A stretch of DNA of 64,000 nucleotides from Methanoregula sp. (lineage in GTDB: Archaea; Halobacteriota; Methanomicrobia; Methanomicrobiales; Methanospirillaceae). The notes under the pieces were generated by a model, which was given only the letters and a program-made list of their open reading frames with translations, was not told the origin of the DNA and searched no databases. Below, in pieces: positions 45,680-55,393 of this stretch. The position numbers and the translations under genes were made by a program. How positions within the stretch are numbered: the stretch's first letter is position 1; the number at the start of each line of letters is the position of its first letter. The stretch covers positions 2,050,741-2,114,740 of the forward strand of contig CP112999.1 of assembly GCA_026625165.1 (NCBI GenBank). The letters are read 5' to 3'.

Positions 45680-47830
45680 CTATGTGATACCTGTTTTATT
45701 ATCAACAAACCCTTTAACAATAGATACCGGAACCTTACGGATTGTCTCAATAAACTCTTCAACATGGTAATGCTCCGAGAGTGCCATATCCTGCAGGACA
45801 GGTTCTGGCAGCACCATACCGAACTTCCACGATTCTGCAGGTAGTGCTGCCAGTCGTGCACCGATGGAATCACGGTCAAGGGTTTTGATTGCATACAACG
45901 CTTGCTCAACCTGTACTGCCCCTCCATCCTTTTCCACGTTCCTTGCAAGAACAATAAAATCGCTGTACCGCACTTTTGCCCGTTTTCCAAGCTCCTGCGA
46001 GAGCAGGATCGTGAGGAGCCGGTTGAATTGGATCCCATAGAGCGAAAGTACGACCACGTCAATACGATTCCCCGACCTGCGCTCCCAGATTACAAGCCCT
46101 GTCGGGGGAATTCCAGAAGGCATGCGCCGGATCCGTTTATCCAGTATCTCCTGCTCATGGTTAAGCAGCGGGAGCCGGGTTCCCCCCCTTGAAACGATCT
46201 TCTGGACCGAATCGCAAACAAGAGGTGAAAATCCGGCTTGTCCGCCTCCAGTCCAGAATGCCCGGGATGTCTGTTCGGTGCCGGGTACGACCACCACGAG
46301 ATTGTGACCCTCGTCGCACTTCACCATCGACCAGACCTTACCACCTAACGAGAACTCACCGGCCGACCGACTCGAAACGAACCGGGCATCCAGCTTTCCG
46401 ATCAATTCCCCATCGGGGGTTACTGCACGGTATTCCCCGACCCCGGTGATTACCGAGTACAGATCCTTCCAGTTCGAGTTCCCGAATGTCCGTTCAGCCT
46501 GTTCACCAATCATCAGCATGTCACCATCAGTTGAGAGGTATCCTTTTATTATTGCATGATTGACGACCTGCCGGATTGTAGACATTGGAATACGTGAAAA
46601 CGGGGGAAATGCACGCAGGGTGCGCTCAAGCTGTTTCAGCGTTGTCCGGCCTGTACGGTGAACGAACAAAAACATCTGCTGGACAAGCACGTTATACGGA
46701 CGTTGCTGCGGGTGGAGCGGTTCGACTGCTCTTTTCATGGCGCTTTCAATGATGGCGGTGCTGCAGAGCAGTTCGCAGGCATCGCGCAGGACCCATGCGA
46801 CATATGCCGATTTTCCTCGCCTGCCACTCCTGCCCATCCGTTGCAGGAACGATGAGACCGAGTTCGGCGGACCCAGCTGTACGACTACGTCAAGGTCGCC
46901 GATATCGATCCCCAGTTCGAGTGTGCTCGTGCAGATGATACAGGCACCGCCCGATCTTGAGAACGCATCCTCCGCTTCCTTACGTACAGCTGATGAAAGC
47001 GAAGAGTGATGGATATATACATTCTCCATCCGGGGAGAGATCGCGTTCATAACATTCTCCGCATCGCGCCGACTGTTCACAAAAACAAGCGCTTTTTTAT
47101 CCGCGACGATACGGACAACTGCATCAATCCGGTCTTTTTCCTCTGCTTCAATGACAAAGGAGAAACGTTTCTGCTTTGCTGAGGCCTGAACAGCGACCAC
47201 CTCCTCATTATGACGGTGATCCGAGAGCCACCCGAGGATCTCGTCGGGGTTCCCCACAGTCGCAGAAAGTCCGATCCTCTGGACCGGGCGCTGCGCGATG
47301 CAGTCGATCCGGTACAGCAGTGTCTTTAAATGCACCCCGCGTTCAGACTCGACAAACGCATGCAGCTCATCAATTATGACAGCACGGAGATTTTTCAGTG
47401 CAGCGGCAAGCTTTGGTTCGTGGAGCAGTACTTCAAGAGACTCCGGGGTGATCATCAGGATGTGTGGCTTTTCCCCTTCCTTCCATGCCCGGTCGCCTTT
47501 CGGGACATCCCCATGCCATTTCATCACCACAAGTCCTGTGGGAATACAGAAGTCTGCGAACCGCTCCTCCTGGTCATTGATAAGCGCTTTGAGCGGCGAG
47601 ATATACAGGCATGCGATCCCCTGCCGCCCTTCCCATAACAGGTCATCGATGACAGGAATCAGGGCGGCTTCCGATTTGCCCCCGGCTGTCGGGGCAATAA
47701 CCAGCACGTCGCTTCCCTTTGATATGGCATAGTACGATAGTTCCTGCACCTCCCGAAGCTCAGTCCACCCAAGCCGCTGGGAGAGAACGGTCTGGAGCGA
47801 TTCGTGGAGCAATGCAAATACCGATGCCAT
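45680..47830 (-). CDS. Lhr-like DEAD/H-box helicase
   Basis: A 716-residue superfamily 2 helicase. Motif I is APTAGGKS (about 45-52), motif II is IIDELHAF, motif III is GLSATVGNP, motif V is CTSTLELGIDIGDLD and motif VI is QRMGRSGRRG. The length and DELH box fit the Lhr family's shorter archaeal forms, which unwind DNA or RNA:DNA hybrids in repair. The C-terminal 330 residues follow the winged-helix and Lhr-core region. Confidence 0.88.
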   Translation of the reverse strand: MASVFALLHESLQTVLSQRLGWTELREVQELSYYAISKGSDVLVIAPTAGGKSEAALIPVIDDLLWEGRQGIACLYISPLKALINDQEERFADFCIPTGLVVMKWHGDVPKGDRAWKEGEKPHILMITPESLEVLLHEPKLAAALKNLRAVIIDELHAFVESERGVHLKTLLYRIDCIAQRPVQRIGLSATVGNPDEILGWLSDHRHNEEVVAVQASAKQKRFSFVIEAEEKDRIDAVVRIVADKKALVFVNSRRDAENVMNAISPRMENVYIHHSSLSSAVRKEAEDAFSRSGGACIICTSTLELGIDIGDLDVVVQLGPPNSVSSFLQRMGRSGRRGKSAYVAWVLRDACELLCSTAIIESAMKRAVEPLHPQQRPYNVLVQQMFLFVHRTGRTTLKQLERTLRAFPPFSRIPMSTIRQVVNHAIIKGYLSTDGDMLMIGEQAERTFGNSNWKDLYSVITGVGEYRAVTPDGELIGKLDARFVSSRSAGEFSLGGKVWSMVKCDEGHNLVVVVPGTEQTSRAFWTGGGQAGFSPLVCDSVQKIVSRGGTRLPLLNHEQEILDKRIRRMPSGIPPTGLVIWERRSGNRIDVVVLSLYGIQFNRLLTILLSQELGKRAKVRYSDFIVLARNVEKDGGAVQVEQALYAIKTLDRDSIGARLAALPAESWKFGMVLPEPVLQDMALSEHYHVEEFIETIRKVPVSIVKGFVDNKTGIT

Positions 47831-47940
47831 GTGTACAGTAGCATTTCGGTGGGGATGTTATGGGTTTTTGGTTCGGTTTTCCGGAGGTAAGGCTTCAATA
47901 TCCCAGAAAGATTACTGTTGATATTGCATGAGGGAATGTA

Positions 47941-48200
47941 TATGCAATCATCCCCTTGTTTATAAATCGGGCGATCCCGGATCTCTTTGTTGTCATCTTC
48001 ATGCTAGCCCTGCTGTCGGCAGCAATGTCCATGTTGTTCTCACTTTATCATACGATGGGCACTACGCTCATCTGTGATATCTGGGATGGGGGGGTGACAA
48101 ACGCTGCGATCGCGAGTATAGTCACCGGAGCGGTTATATGATTTGTGTGGATAGCATTTGTCTACGCAGCAGAGCAAAAACCACCGGGGATTTGCCGATA
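47941..48200 (+). pseudogene. C-terminal remnant of a sodium/solute symporter
   Basis: The frame from 47941 reads as the second-last helices of an SSS-family symporter: IPDLFVVIFMLALLSAAMSMLFSLYHTMGTT. A TGA at 48139-48141 stands where the family has Trp, and the same frame then continues FVWIAFVYAAEQK, the usual last helix. Nothing upstream resembles the other helices. It is a stump, not a gene. Confidence 0.75.
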
Positions 48201-48289
48201 TCAAAAAAATTCATTTTTCTCTTACTCCAATCCCTGATGGGATTGTTGAGAGGAAAAAACCTTTTTAGTTGTAAAAAGGACTGATCAGC

Positions 48290-48628
48290 ATGGATCTCAC
48301 CAAGGAAAAGATCATTACCTACCGAGTCGGTTCACCCCCCCTGACGCGGAAGGAGACCTTTGAGCTTCTCAAAGCCGTGCCTGGGTGGTCGCTCAATAAC
48401 GGCCACCTCACCCACACCTTCACTTTTGAATCCAGTTCCGAGTCCCTGTCATTCATCAACGACGTTATGGGATTCTCACAGGCAGAGGGGCACCTTCCCG
48501 ATGTCAACCTCAGGGAGGCGAGAATTGTAGAGGTCTCGTATTATACATATCCTGCTGGGGGACTCACGTGGAATGATTTTATAATGGCGGCAAAGTTAAA
48601 CGAGAAAGGATATAGAAAACAGGAATAA
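48290..48628 (+). CDS. Pterin-4a-carbinolamine dehydratase-like protein
   Basis: A 112-residue protein of the PCD/DCoH family. LKAVPGWSLNNGHLTHTFTF and the active-site region QAEGHLPDVNLREARIVEVSYYTYPAGGLTWNDF follow the family pattern (E-x-x-x-H-P-type motif and Trp-x-Asp). The bacterial enzyme dehydrates a hydroxylated tetrahydrobiopterin, a cofactor not made by methanogens, so the substrate here may be another pterin or the protein may have a different job. Confidence 0.85.
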   Translation: MDLTKEKIITYRVGSPPLTRKETFELLKAVPGWSLNNGHLTHTFTFESSSESLSFINDVMGFSQAEGHLPDVNLREARIVEVSYYTYPAGGLTWNDFIMAAKLNEKGYRKQE

Positions 48629-48664
48629 CCAATAAAAAAAACCTTTGAAATTTCTCTTTTCTCC

Positions 48665-49087
48665 TTAAACCCCAAAATTCCTCACAACCTTCGCATGGAT
48701 CAATTCCTTTGGCACTGCCCCGATAAGCCGGTCTATCATCTGCCCGCTTGAGAAGAAGAGCAGGCAAGGGATTGCGGAGATGCCAAACTTCATCGCGAGC
48801 CGCTGGTTGTGATCGGTATCGCACTTTGCAAACGTGACTTTTCCCGCAAACTCCTGTGCAAGTTCCTCAACAATCGGGGCAACACGCCTGCACGGTCCGC
48901 ACCACTCCGCCCAGAAATCGATCACGAGTGCCGGGTGCTGCTGCAGTACATGAGCAAAATGGACTTCGTCAACAGGTATCACGACAGCATGCCCGACAGC
49001 AGGTGCCGCTCTCTTTGCGGGATCGAACCGATCCCGAAGATCCTGCATTTTTTTCTCCCGTATCTTTGCAAGTTCATCATCTGCCAT
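48665..49087 (-). CDS. trxA: Thioredoxin with N-terminal extension
   Basis: A 140-residue thioredoxin-fold protein with the WCGPC active site (about 62-66) and the cis-Pro in AIPCLLFF. An extra 40 residues at the N-terminus (charged, basic helix) precede the fold. It reduces protein disulfides and may be served by the glutaredoxin-thioredoxin reductase fusion at 58.5 kb. Note the additional Cys just after cis-Pro, which is not standard. Confidence 0.92.
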   Translation of the reverse strand: MADDELAKIREKKMQDLRDRFDPAKRAAPAVGHAVVIPVDEVHFAHVLQQHPALVIDFWAEWCGPCRRVAPIVEELAQEFAGKVTFAKCDTDHNQRLAMKFGISAIPCLLFFSSGQMIDRLIGAVPKELIHAKVVRNFGV

Positions 49088-49203
49088 GATCCCATATTTA
49101 CCAAAACCAAGTAATTAAGGAGCTGCAAGGGGATCAGGAGAGGAATGCGACGTGAGTAAACTATATCAGCGCAACCCTGCAATATATTAACCCTGATTAC
49201 GGA

Positions 49204-49278
49204 AGCGAGGTAGGGTAGTCAGGATATCCCGACGGGCTCATAACCCGTAGACCGATGGTTCAAATCCATCCCTCGCTA
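49204..49278 (+). tRNA. Initiator tRNA-Met (CAT)
   Basis: A 75-nt tRNA with acceptor arms AGCGAGG (49204-49210) and CCTCGCT (49271-49277), then discriminator A. The anticodon loop is CTCATAA. The anticodon stem ends in three consecutive G:C pairs (GGG/CCC) and the first pair is A:U, both typical of archaeal initiator rather than elongator Met or Ile2 tRNAs. Confidence 0.92.
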
Positions 49279-49368
49279 CTTCTTTTTTTGTAATGGTTAT
49301 CCCGTTATGATAATGTAACTCGGGGATTTTTAAGTGAGATGTCCCAATAAAAATAAAAATCACTACAT

Positions 49369-50796
49369 TTACAATTCCGCTTCAAACGATCCGAGGTTTG
49401 CCTGATACGTGCCCGCAATAAAATCTATCTGCGGGGTTATCCCCTCTTCACCATCGATGGGCAGTGGATAGCATCCGGTCAGGCAGCCGGTACAAAGGTG
49501 TTCCTTCCCACAGCCAATCGCCTCAACCAGTGCTTCGAGCGATATGTGGTGGAGCGATGATGCAGTAATGCTCTTGCGCACTTCCTCTTCTTTCTTGTCA
49601 CTAGCGATCAGCTCCTGCCGTGTCGGCATGTCCACACCAAGATAACACGGTGCTTTAATCTGGGGCGAGCCGATCCGAACATGGACTTCGCGGGCACCAG
49701 CTTCCCGCATCATATCGATGATACGCTTTGATGTAGTTCCCCGCACGATGCTGTCATCAACAAGTACGACGGATTTGTCTGCGAGGTGCGCCTGGATTGG
49801 GTTGAGCTTGATCCGTACTGCTTTCTCACGCTGCCTCTGGTTTGGCATGATGAACGTCCGCCCCATGTACCGGTTCTTCATCAGGCTCTCGGCATAGGGC
49901 GTACCCGAGCGCCGTGCATACCCGATTGCATACGCGACCCCGGAATCCGGTACCGGCGAGACCGCATCCGCGGTAACCGGATCTTCGTCAAAGAGTTTTC
50001 CCCCTATAATACGGCGCACATCATATACCAGAACTCCGTCGATGACCGAGTCCGCACGCGAGAAGTAGATATATTCAAAGATGCAGTGGGCGTGGGTCCC
50101 TGCGACTGCGATCTGGGTGCAACGGATTCCCTCGTTGTCAATCCTTACAAGCTCCCCGGGTTTAATATCCCGCAGGAATTTCCCATTGAGCGCATCGACA
50201 GCAACACTCTCGGATGCGACCATGTATCCCCGTTCGGTTTTACCAAGGCAGTAAGGTTTAATCCCGAGCGGGTCACGGAACGCATACAGGACCCCGTCGA
50301 TCATCATCACGACAGAATAGGAACCCTGCAACCGTTGCATGCACAAGTGGACTGCATCTTCGACACTTCCCGATTCGCTGATCTCATCGATTAGGATCCT
50401 TGCGATGATTTCCGTATCCGTGGTAGTGGTAAAGATCTGCCCCGACTGTTCGAATTCACTCCGGAGCTCGCGGGTATTGACAAGGTTTCCATTATGCGCA
50501 AGGGAAAAGGAGTGCGACTTGAACTGGAAGTTGAGTGGCTGGATATTTTCCGGGAGATTGGAACCGGTCGTGGGGTACCGTACGTGCCCGATGCCGGTCG
50601 TACCTTTCAATTCTTCAAGAACAGCCGGGGAAAAAACATCGGCGACAAGTCCTGCCCCCTTGAATTTATGCAGGGTTGTGCCATTGAAAGTGGATATTCC
50701 TGCGCTCTCCTGTCCGCGGTGCTGGAGCGCATACAGGGCATAATAAAGCTGGATGGACACACCGCCAGCATCCACGATGCCAACGATTCCACACAT
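49369..50796 (-). CDS. purF: Amidophosphoribosyltransferase
   Basis: Catalyses the first step of purine synthesis, PRPP plus glutamine to phosphoribosylamine. The 475 residues open MCGIVGIVD, whose Cys2 is the Ntn glutaminase nucleophile after removal of Met. The PRPP loop VVLVDDSIVRGTTSK lies near residue 350. The C-terminal half also has cysteines in HLCTGCLTGCY, as in the iron-sulfur type. It is third in an operon with Sm-like and L37e genes. Confidence 0.96.
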   Translation of the reverse strand: MCGIVGIVDAGGVSIQLYYALYALQHRGQESAGISTFNGTTLHKFKGAGLVADVFSPAVLEELKGTTGIGHVRYPTTGSNLPENIQPLNFQFKSHSFSLAHNGNLVNTRELRSEFEQSGQIFTTTTDTEIIARILIDEISESGSVEDAVHLCMQRLQGSYSVVMMIDGVLYAFRDPLGIKPYCLGKTERGYMVASESVAVDALNGKFLRDIKPGELVRIDNEGIRCTQIAVAGTHAHCIFEYIYFSRADSVIDGVLVYDVRRIIGGKLFDEDPVTADAVSPVPDSGVAYAIGYARRSGTPYAESLMKNRYMGRTFIMPNQRQREKAVRIKLNPIQAHLADKSVVLVDDSIVRGTTSKRIIDMMREAGAREVHVRIGSPQIKAPCYLGVDMPTRQELIASDKKEEEVRKSITASSLHHISLEALVEAIGCGKEHLCTGCLTGCYPLPIDGEEGITPQIDFIAGTYQANLGSFEAEL

Positions 50797-50808
50797 GGTA
50801 CAGCCCTG

Positions 50809-50991
50809 TTAATGTGTCGGGATTTTTGGTCTCTTGTTGATCCACTTGTAGCTGCGAAGCTTGGTGCTTCTTCCAAACCCGCAGGCAGAACAGACTTTCT
50901 TCTGTGCGTGATACGAGATGCGGCCACACCGCCGGCAGGCGATATGGGTCTTCTTGTTCATTTTACCCATTGAGGGCGTGCCCTTTGACAT
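50809..50991 (-). CDS. rpl37e: 50S ribosomal protein L37e
   Basis: A 60-residue basic ribosomal protein. A zinc ribbon is formed by CRRC and CSAC, followed by [10 protein letters not shown], which matches archaeal and eukaryotic L37. It is translated between the Sm-like gene (11 nt before) and purF (12 nt after), a common archaeal arrangement. Confidence 0.96.
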   Translation of the reverse strand: MSKGTPSMGKMNKKTHIACRRCGRISYHAQKKVCSACGFGRSTKLRSYKWINKRPKIPTH

Positions 50992-51002
50992 TTATATTCA
51001 CC

Positions 51003-51236
51003 TCAGGATTGTTCGATGGATGGCGATATGTAGATGACGTTATCCCCACGGACAATCAGCGTCCCGACCTTTTGAACCTGCCCGTTCTCCATCTCCTCTG
51101 CCTTGTCAAGGACAAGGTTCATGTGGACGTCATACCCCTGGAGAACACCACGGATTTCCCTTCCGCCCTTTAATGAAACGAGGACCGGCTGCCGGTTCAG
51201 CACCGAATCCAAAATATCCAACGGTCGTTTGGTCAT
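51003..51236 (-). CDS. Sm-like RNA-binding protein (SmAP/LSm)
   Basis: A 77-residue Sm-fold protein that forms a heptameric ring on U-rich RNA. Sm1 ([26 protein letters not shown]) and Sm2 ([13 protein letters not shown]) motifs are both intact, with the RNA-binding Asp/Asn of Sm1 and the RGDN of Sm2. It is the first gene of the L37e-purF operon. Confidence 0.96.
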   Translation of the reverse strand: MTKRPLDILDSVLNRQPVLVSLKGGREIRGVLQGYDVHMNLVLDKAEEMENGQVQKVGTLIVRGDNVIYISPSIEQS

Positions 51237-51435
51237 ATCATTACCCTGATACCATCGCTCTGGAGTATAATTGTGCGTGAGCAGGATACTTAAACATACC
51301 GTAGCACCTTATCCGAGATGATTTCTTCCGTCAATAGACAATTGAACCAGCGAAAGATTTTATTTTAAAGATAATGGGTTCATCACACCCTGTAAGAAAC
51401 TATTTCTCACCAGAGCGGACACATTTGTCCAAATT

Positions 51436-51933
51436 ATGAAAAAGTTTGTGATTAAAAAACGTCATACGATCCGAAAAGGACAGGTTGCAGAAATCTTTGC
51501 CCGCTTAAAGGAACAGATCGGCGAAGGCGCAGCACTGTTTTCCGCAGATACAATCGAGATCCTCGAGACCAGCACTGATCTTGCTTTTTACCTTGTCAAC
51601 AAAAAACCGATGCTGATGGAGTATGGTGGCTGGATATTTCCCACACTCAGGGGAGCGATTGAAAGACCTTTTCCGCAGCGCCGGATCTCTGTTGATGCCG
51701 GTGCAATCCCTTATGTCGTCAACGGAGCTGATGTGATGCGTCCCGGCATAACCGGCGTAAGTCTGGATGTGTGTGCAAATGCCCCGGTCCAAGTGGTGGA
51801 TGAGCGGCATAAAAAACCTCTTGCGATTGGTCTTGCGCTCTTTGACGCCACGCAGATCTGGAAGAGCGCCGCAGGAAAGATGTGCAAGAATGTTCATTAC
51901 GTCGGTGATGAGATCTGGAACGTTGAACTCTGA
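51436..51933 (+). CDS. PUA-domain RNA-binding protein
   Basis: A 165-residue protein of the archaeal MCT-1/Tma20-like type. The N-terminal half resembles the pre-PUA domain and the C-terminal half (about 85-160) has the PUA pattern VDAGAIPYVVNGADVMRPGI. Such proteins bind RNA and may act in translation initiation or rRNA processing. The gene is divergent from the Sm-like gene and 113 nt ahead of sepF. Confidence 0.88.
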   Translation: MKKFVIKKRHTIRKGQVAEIFARLKEQIGEGAALFSADTIEILETSTDLAFYLVNKKPMLMEYGGWIFPTLRGAIERPFPQRRISVDAGAIPYVVNGADVMRPGITGVSLDVCANAPVQVVDERHKKPLAIGLALFDATQIWKSAAGKMCKNVHYVGDEIWNVEL

Positions 51934-52046
51934 ACACCTGATAGTCCCATTTTTGGTTCCTTGTGCACGTTTCTGTGGTTCCGGAGCCTGTTTTTCGTCA
52001 ACAAAGGATAGATACTATTAAATAAAATTCTTTATACAGTTTTGTT

Positions 52047-52415
52047 ATGGTTAAAATCATAGATACGCTCCTTGGCAAGAGCTCCGGAAGCTCGGACGAT
52101 GATTATATGGATCTGGACCTCACGTCCTATGAAGAACATGGCACCGGATCGCCAGCCCTCCTTGTAAAAATTGCAACCATCAGCGACCTCAAGGACACAC
52201 CCCGGGTCAAAGATGAGGTATATTCCGGCAATATTGTGATCGTCGATATTTCCCGGCTCAAAATGGACAAAATATCTTATGAGCGGGTCTTAAAAGATTT
52301 AAAAGAGGTTGCAAAAGACGTCAACGGGGACATCATCGGACTCGGTGACCAGCGCTATGTTGTCCTGACGCCTATGTCCGTCAAGATTTCCCGCGACAAG
52401 ATTGGCGGAGCATAA
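52047..52415 (+). CDS. sepF: Archaeal SepF cell-division protein
   Basis: A 122-residue protein that anchors FtsZ to the membrane. A short amphipathic N-terminal helix (MVKIIDTLLGK) and an acidic linker precede the SepF fold, with the SGNIVIVDIS strand and DVNGDIIGLGDQRYVVLTP block. In FtsZ-using archaea without FtsA, SepF is the main anchor. A ZPR1-like gene starts 4 nt after its stop. Confidence 0.93.
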   Translation: MVKIIDTLLGKSSGSSDDDYMDLDLTSYEEHGTGSPALLVKIATISDLKDTPRVKDEVYSGNIVIVDISRLKMDKISYERVLKDLKEVAKDVNGDIIGLGDQRYVVLTPMSVKISRDKIGGA

Positions 52416-52419
52416 AAGA

Positions 52420-52950
52420 GTGCGCACCGTCGTTCCGGGCCCATGTCCATCCTGTGCAAACGAGATAGAATATCTATACCAGACCGAAAATATTCCATTT
52501 TTTTCTGACATCCTCCTCATCAGTGCGAACTGTCCATTATGTGGTTACCGGTATGTCGATACCCAGCTCCTCAAATCGGCTGAACCCTGCAGATACGAGT
52601 ACTCATGTTCCGGCGCGGAGGATTTTGCGATCCGCGTAGTCCGAAGCATGACCGGGACAGTGAAGATTCCCGAGCTGGGGGTGCAGATCGACCCGGGGCC
52701 AGCCTGCGATGGATTTGTCACCAACATTGAGGGTGTCCTTGATCGGATCGAGCGTATCGTGCAGGGTACCCTTCTCTGGGCGGAGAACGAGGAGCGGGAA
52801 AACGCACAAGTGCTTCTCGGTAAAATCAGACGGGCGCGCGAGGGGACGTTCCCGTTTACCCTGATTATCGAAGACCCTTCGGGTAACAGTGCCATCATTT
52901 CGGAAAAAGTGAGAAAATCACCACTTCACGCTGACACAAAAAATTGTTAG
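52420..52950 (+). CDS. ZPR1-type zinc-finger protein
   Basis: A 176-residue protein of the archaeal ZPR1 family. The four-Cys finger is CPSCANE...CPLCGYR, and the following beta domain (VRSMTGTVKIPELGVQIDPGP) matches the A/B module of ZPR1. I start at GTG 52420, 9 nt after a GGAG; a TTG at 52402 would overlap sepF. In eukaryotes ZPR1 binds translation factor eEF1A. Its 3' end overlaps purM by 4 nt. Confidence 0.88.
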   Translation: MRTVVPGPCPSCANEIEYLYQTENIPFFSDILLISANCPLCGYRYVDTQLLKSAEPCRYEYSCSGAEDFAIRVVRSMTGTVKIPELGVQIDPGPACDGFVTNIEGVLDRIERIVQGTLLWAENEERENAQVLLGKIRRAREGTFPFTLIIEDPSGNSAIISEKVRKSPLHADTKNC

Positions 52951-53939
52951 GTGATCTCGATATCTCCAAGCCAGACCCCGGGCTTATGACGGATCTCCCC
53001 CACTAATTTTGCACCTGCAACTTCCCGCATGACACAGTCAACACCCGATTTTGGCACTATATACGCAAACCCCATCCCCATGTTGAATGTGCGGTACATC
53101 TCGACTGTTTCAATCCCTCCGTTCTCCTGGATCCAAGTAAAGATCTCCGGAGGTTTGATCGGGTCAGTAAAGTAGAACCCATGGGGACTCAGTCGTTTGA
53201 AATTGAGTAAACCTCCCCCAGTGACATGACACATGCCATGTATGGTGCACCGCTGTGCAACCCGCAGGGTTTCAGCATAAATCCGGGTCGGGGTAAGAAG
53301 TTCCTCGCCGAGAGTCTTTTTGTTGGAAAGCCGGGTCTCAAAATCTGCATGTTCTTCCGCGACACTACGGGCAAGCGTGAGCCCGTTGCTGTGGATTCCG
53401 GTGGAGGGCACACCAATGATGGCATCGCCGGGTTTAATTTTTTCACCGGTCACAACCCGGTCTTTCTTCTGGATGCCAAGGCATGTCCCGGCTAGGTCGA
53501 GCCCGTTGACCAGCCCCTTGAGTGTCGCCGTCTCTCCTCCTACGATATCGATATTTGACTGCCGTGCGCCTTCATTCAGGCCTATGCCAATCTGTGACAT
53601 CTTCTCCGCAGAGAGCCTGTCGGTGGCGATGTAGTCTACAAATGCAACTGGTTCAAGGTTCATGACATAGAGGTCATTGACATTCATCGCAACGCAGTCG
53701 ATACCCACGGTGGTCCAGTCCTGCATCATGTCTGCGACAAGCATCTTGGTGCCAACCCCATCAGTTGTGAGGGCGAGTACATTATCGCCAAATTCCAAAA
53801 GACCGGCATAATGCCCGACCTTCCCGGTCATCCTGGGAGAGCCAGTGCGCCTGAAGGTGAGATTTTTTATCAACGACTTTATTGCGGTTGCTTCAAGGTC
53901 GATGTCCACTCCCGCATCTGCATAGGAGCGGCTACTCAT
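52947..53939 (-). CDS. purM: Phosphoribosylformylglycinamidine cyclo-ligase
   Basis: The fifth step of purine synthesis, closing the imidazole ring with ATP. The 330 residues start at ATG 53939 (MSSRSYADAGVDI) and hold the AIR-synthetase motifs LTTDGVGTKMLVA, GETATLKGLV and HVTGGGLLNFKRLS. The longer open frame is out of phase with aspartate kinase and is rejected. It overlaps the end of lysC by 8 nt, so the two are co-transcribed. Confidence 0.96.
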   Translation of the reverse strand: MSSRSYADAGVDIDLEATAIKSLIKNLTFRRTGSPRMTGKVGHYAGLLEFGDNVLALTTDGVGTKMLVADMMQDWTTVGIDCVAMNVNDLYVMNLEPVAFVDYIATDRLSAEKMSQIGIGLNEGARQSNIDIVGGETATLKGLVNGLDLAGTCLGIQKKDRVVTGEKIKPGDAIIGVPSTGIHSNGLTLARSVAEEHADFETRLSNKKTLGEELLTPTRIYAETLRVAQRCTIHGMCHVTGGGLLNFKRLSPHGFYFTDPIKPPEIFTWIQENGGIETVEMYRTFNMGMGFAYIVPKSGVDCVMREVAGAKLVGEIRHKPGVWLGDIEIT

Positions 53940-55332
53940 CCGATGCCTCCGAGAGCCGGAACTCATCGTGGAGAACCCGGACAGCGCGTGGACCGTCCTC
54001 CTGCCGGACCACAAACGAGATATTTGCCTCACATGACCCCTGGGAGATCATCATCACGTTGATTCCCTCGCGGCCAAGTGCTGTGAAGATCCGGCCACCG
54101 GTTCCCGGTGCACCCACCATACCCGATCCAACGACTGCAACAGCTGCTACATTCCGGTTCTCGATCACTTCCCTCACGATCCCTTGTTTTACAAGAGGGC
54201 TCAGCGCTTCGGTCGCGACCGGAAGATGCGATTCGTCGATAATCAGCGAGATATTTGCCTCTGACGAACCCTGTGAAATCATCATCACGTTCACCTCGCG
54301 GTCGGCGAGTGCAGAGAAGATTGCCTGTGCAACACCAGGGCGACCGATCATCTGTGCCCCGTTAATGTTCACCGATGCGACCTTCTCTATGTATGTCAGG
54401 GCTTTGACAACCCGGTTATCGCGCTTCTGGTTGCGCACGATGGTTGTCCCGGGATGCGACGGGTTGAACGTGTTCTTGACCCGCACAAGGATATTCTTGC
54501 GCATCGCCGGTTCAATCGAACGGGGGTGCATAACCTTTGCACCAAAGAACGAGAGCTCCATCACTTCAAGATAGGAGAGCTCAGGCATCACCCGGGCATT
54601 GTTGATCACCCGCGGATCAGATGTCATGATCCCATCGACGTCAGTCCAGATCCAGATCTCGTTTGCATCGATACCGGCACCAATGATCGATGCCGAGTAA
54701 TCCGAACCGCTCCTCCCAAGCGTCGTGACAATTCCCGTGGCAGTGCATCCCATGAACCCCATGATGACCGGAACAGAATTTTTCACAACCGCACCGAGCC
54801 GTCGGCGGACCCGTTCATCACAATCCGGTAATGCCGTGGATTCTCCGTGCTGGGGTGTCGTCACGATGCCCGCCTCACAGCCATCCAGCACCACCGAGGG
54901 AATCCCCCGTTCTTCCAGAGCTGCCCCGATGATTGGGGCAAGAAGCCGCTCACCATAGGAAATAATGTAATCCTTTGAGCGGGGGGTCAGCTCCCGCAGG
55001 TTATGCACGGCATGAAGGATATTATTGAGGTCCCGTAGCCGCTCCTCGATGATCGGCCCGACCTCATTGATATAATCCGGGGCGGCACCCTTGAGTGTTG
55101 TCATGTGACGGGTGCGCAGGGATTGGATCAGGGGTTCGATCGCAGATTCGTCTTTGCTTTCCGGAAGTTTCACAGCGATCTCGATGAGCTGGTCGGTGAC
55201 CCCCCGCTGTGCTGACACGACGACCGCGAGTTCGTCACCTTGTCTGTGGTGGTGTTCCAGAATATCAACAACGCGGGCGATACACGGGGCATCGGCAACA
55301 GAAGTCCCGCCAAATTTCATTAAAAGTCTCAT
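53932..55332 (-). CDS. lysC: Aspartate kinase
   Basis: Phosphorylates aspartate at the head of the lysine, threonine and methionine pathway. The 466 residues begin at ATG 55332 with MRLLMKFGGTSVADAP. The kinase domain (to about 300) has GRSGSDYSA and WTDVDGIMTSDPR; two ACT domains follow, each with ISQGSSEANIS or SQGSCEANIS, where end-product binding is expected. The 59-codon upstream extension lies in the divergent Tfr promoter and is dropped. Confidence 0.96.
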   Translation of the reverse strand: MRLLMKFGGTSVADAPCIARVVDILEHHHRQGDELAVVVSAQRGVTDQLIEIAVKLPESKDESAIEPLIQSLRTRHMTTLKGAAPDYINEVGPIIEERLRDLNNILHAVHNLRELTPRSKDYIISYGERLLAPIIGAALEERGIPSVVLDGCEAGIVTTPQHGESTALPDCDERVRRRLGAVVKNSVPVIMGFMGCTATGIVTTLGRSGSDYSASIIGAGIDANEIWIWTDVDGIMTSDPRVINNARVMPELSYLEVMELSFFGAKVMHPRSIEPAMRKNILVRVKNTFNPSHPGTTIVRNQKRDNRVVKALTYIEKVASVNINGAQMIGRPGVAQAIFSALADREVNVMMISQGSSEANISLIIDESHLPVATEALSPLVKQGIVREVIENRNVAAVAVVGSGMVGAPGTGGRIFTALGREGINVMMISQGSCEANISFVVRQEDGPRAVRVLHDEFRLSEASDE

Positions 55333-55393
55333 GGCTTTCTCACTCGTGCTGTGCCATTTATTTATGATAGTATACACCCCACAGAGTAATAAG

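Noticed and set aside
49204-49278. Elongator tRNA-Met or tRNA-Ile2
   Set aside because: The A1:U72 pair and three G:C pairs at the base of the anticodon loop mark the archaeal initiator.
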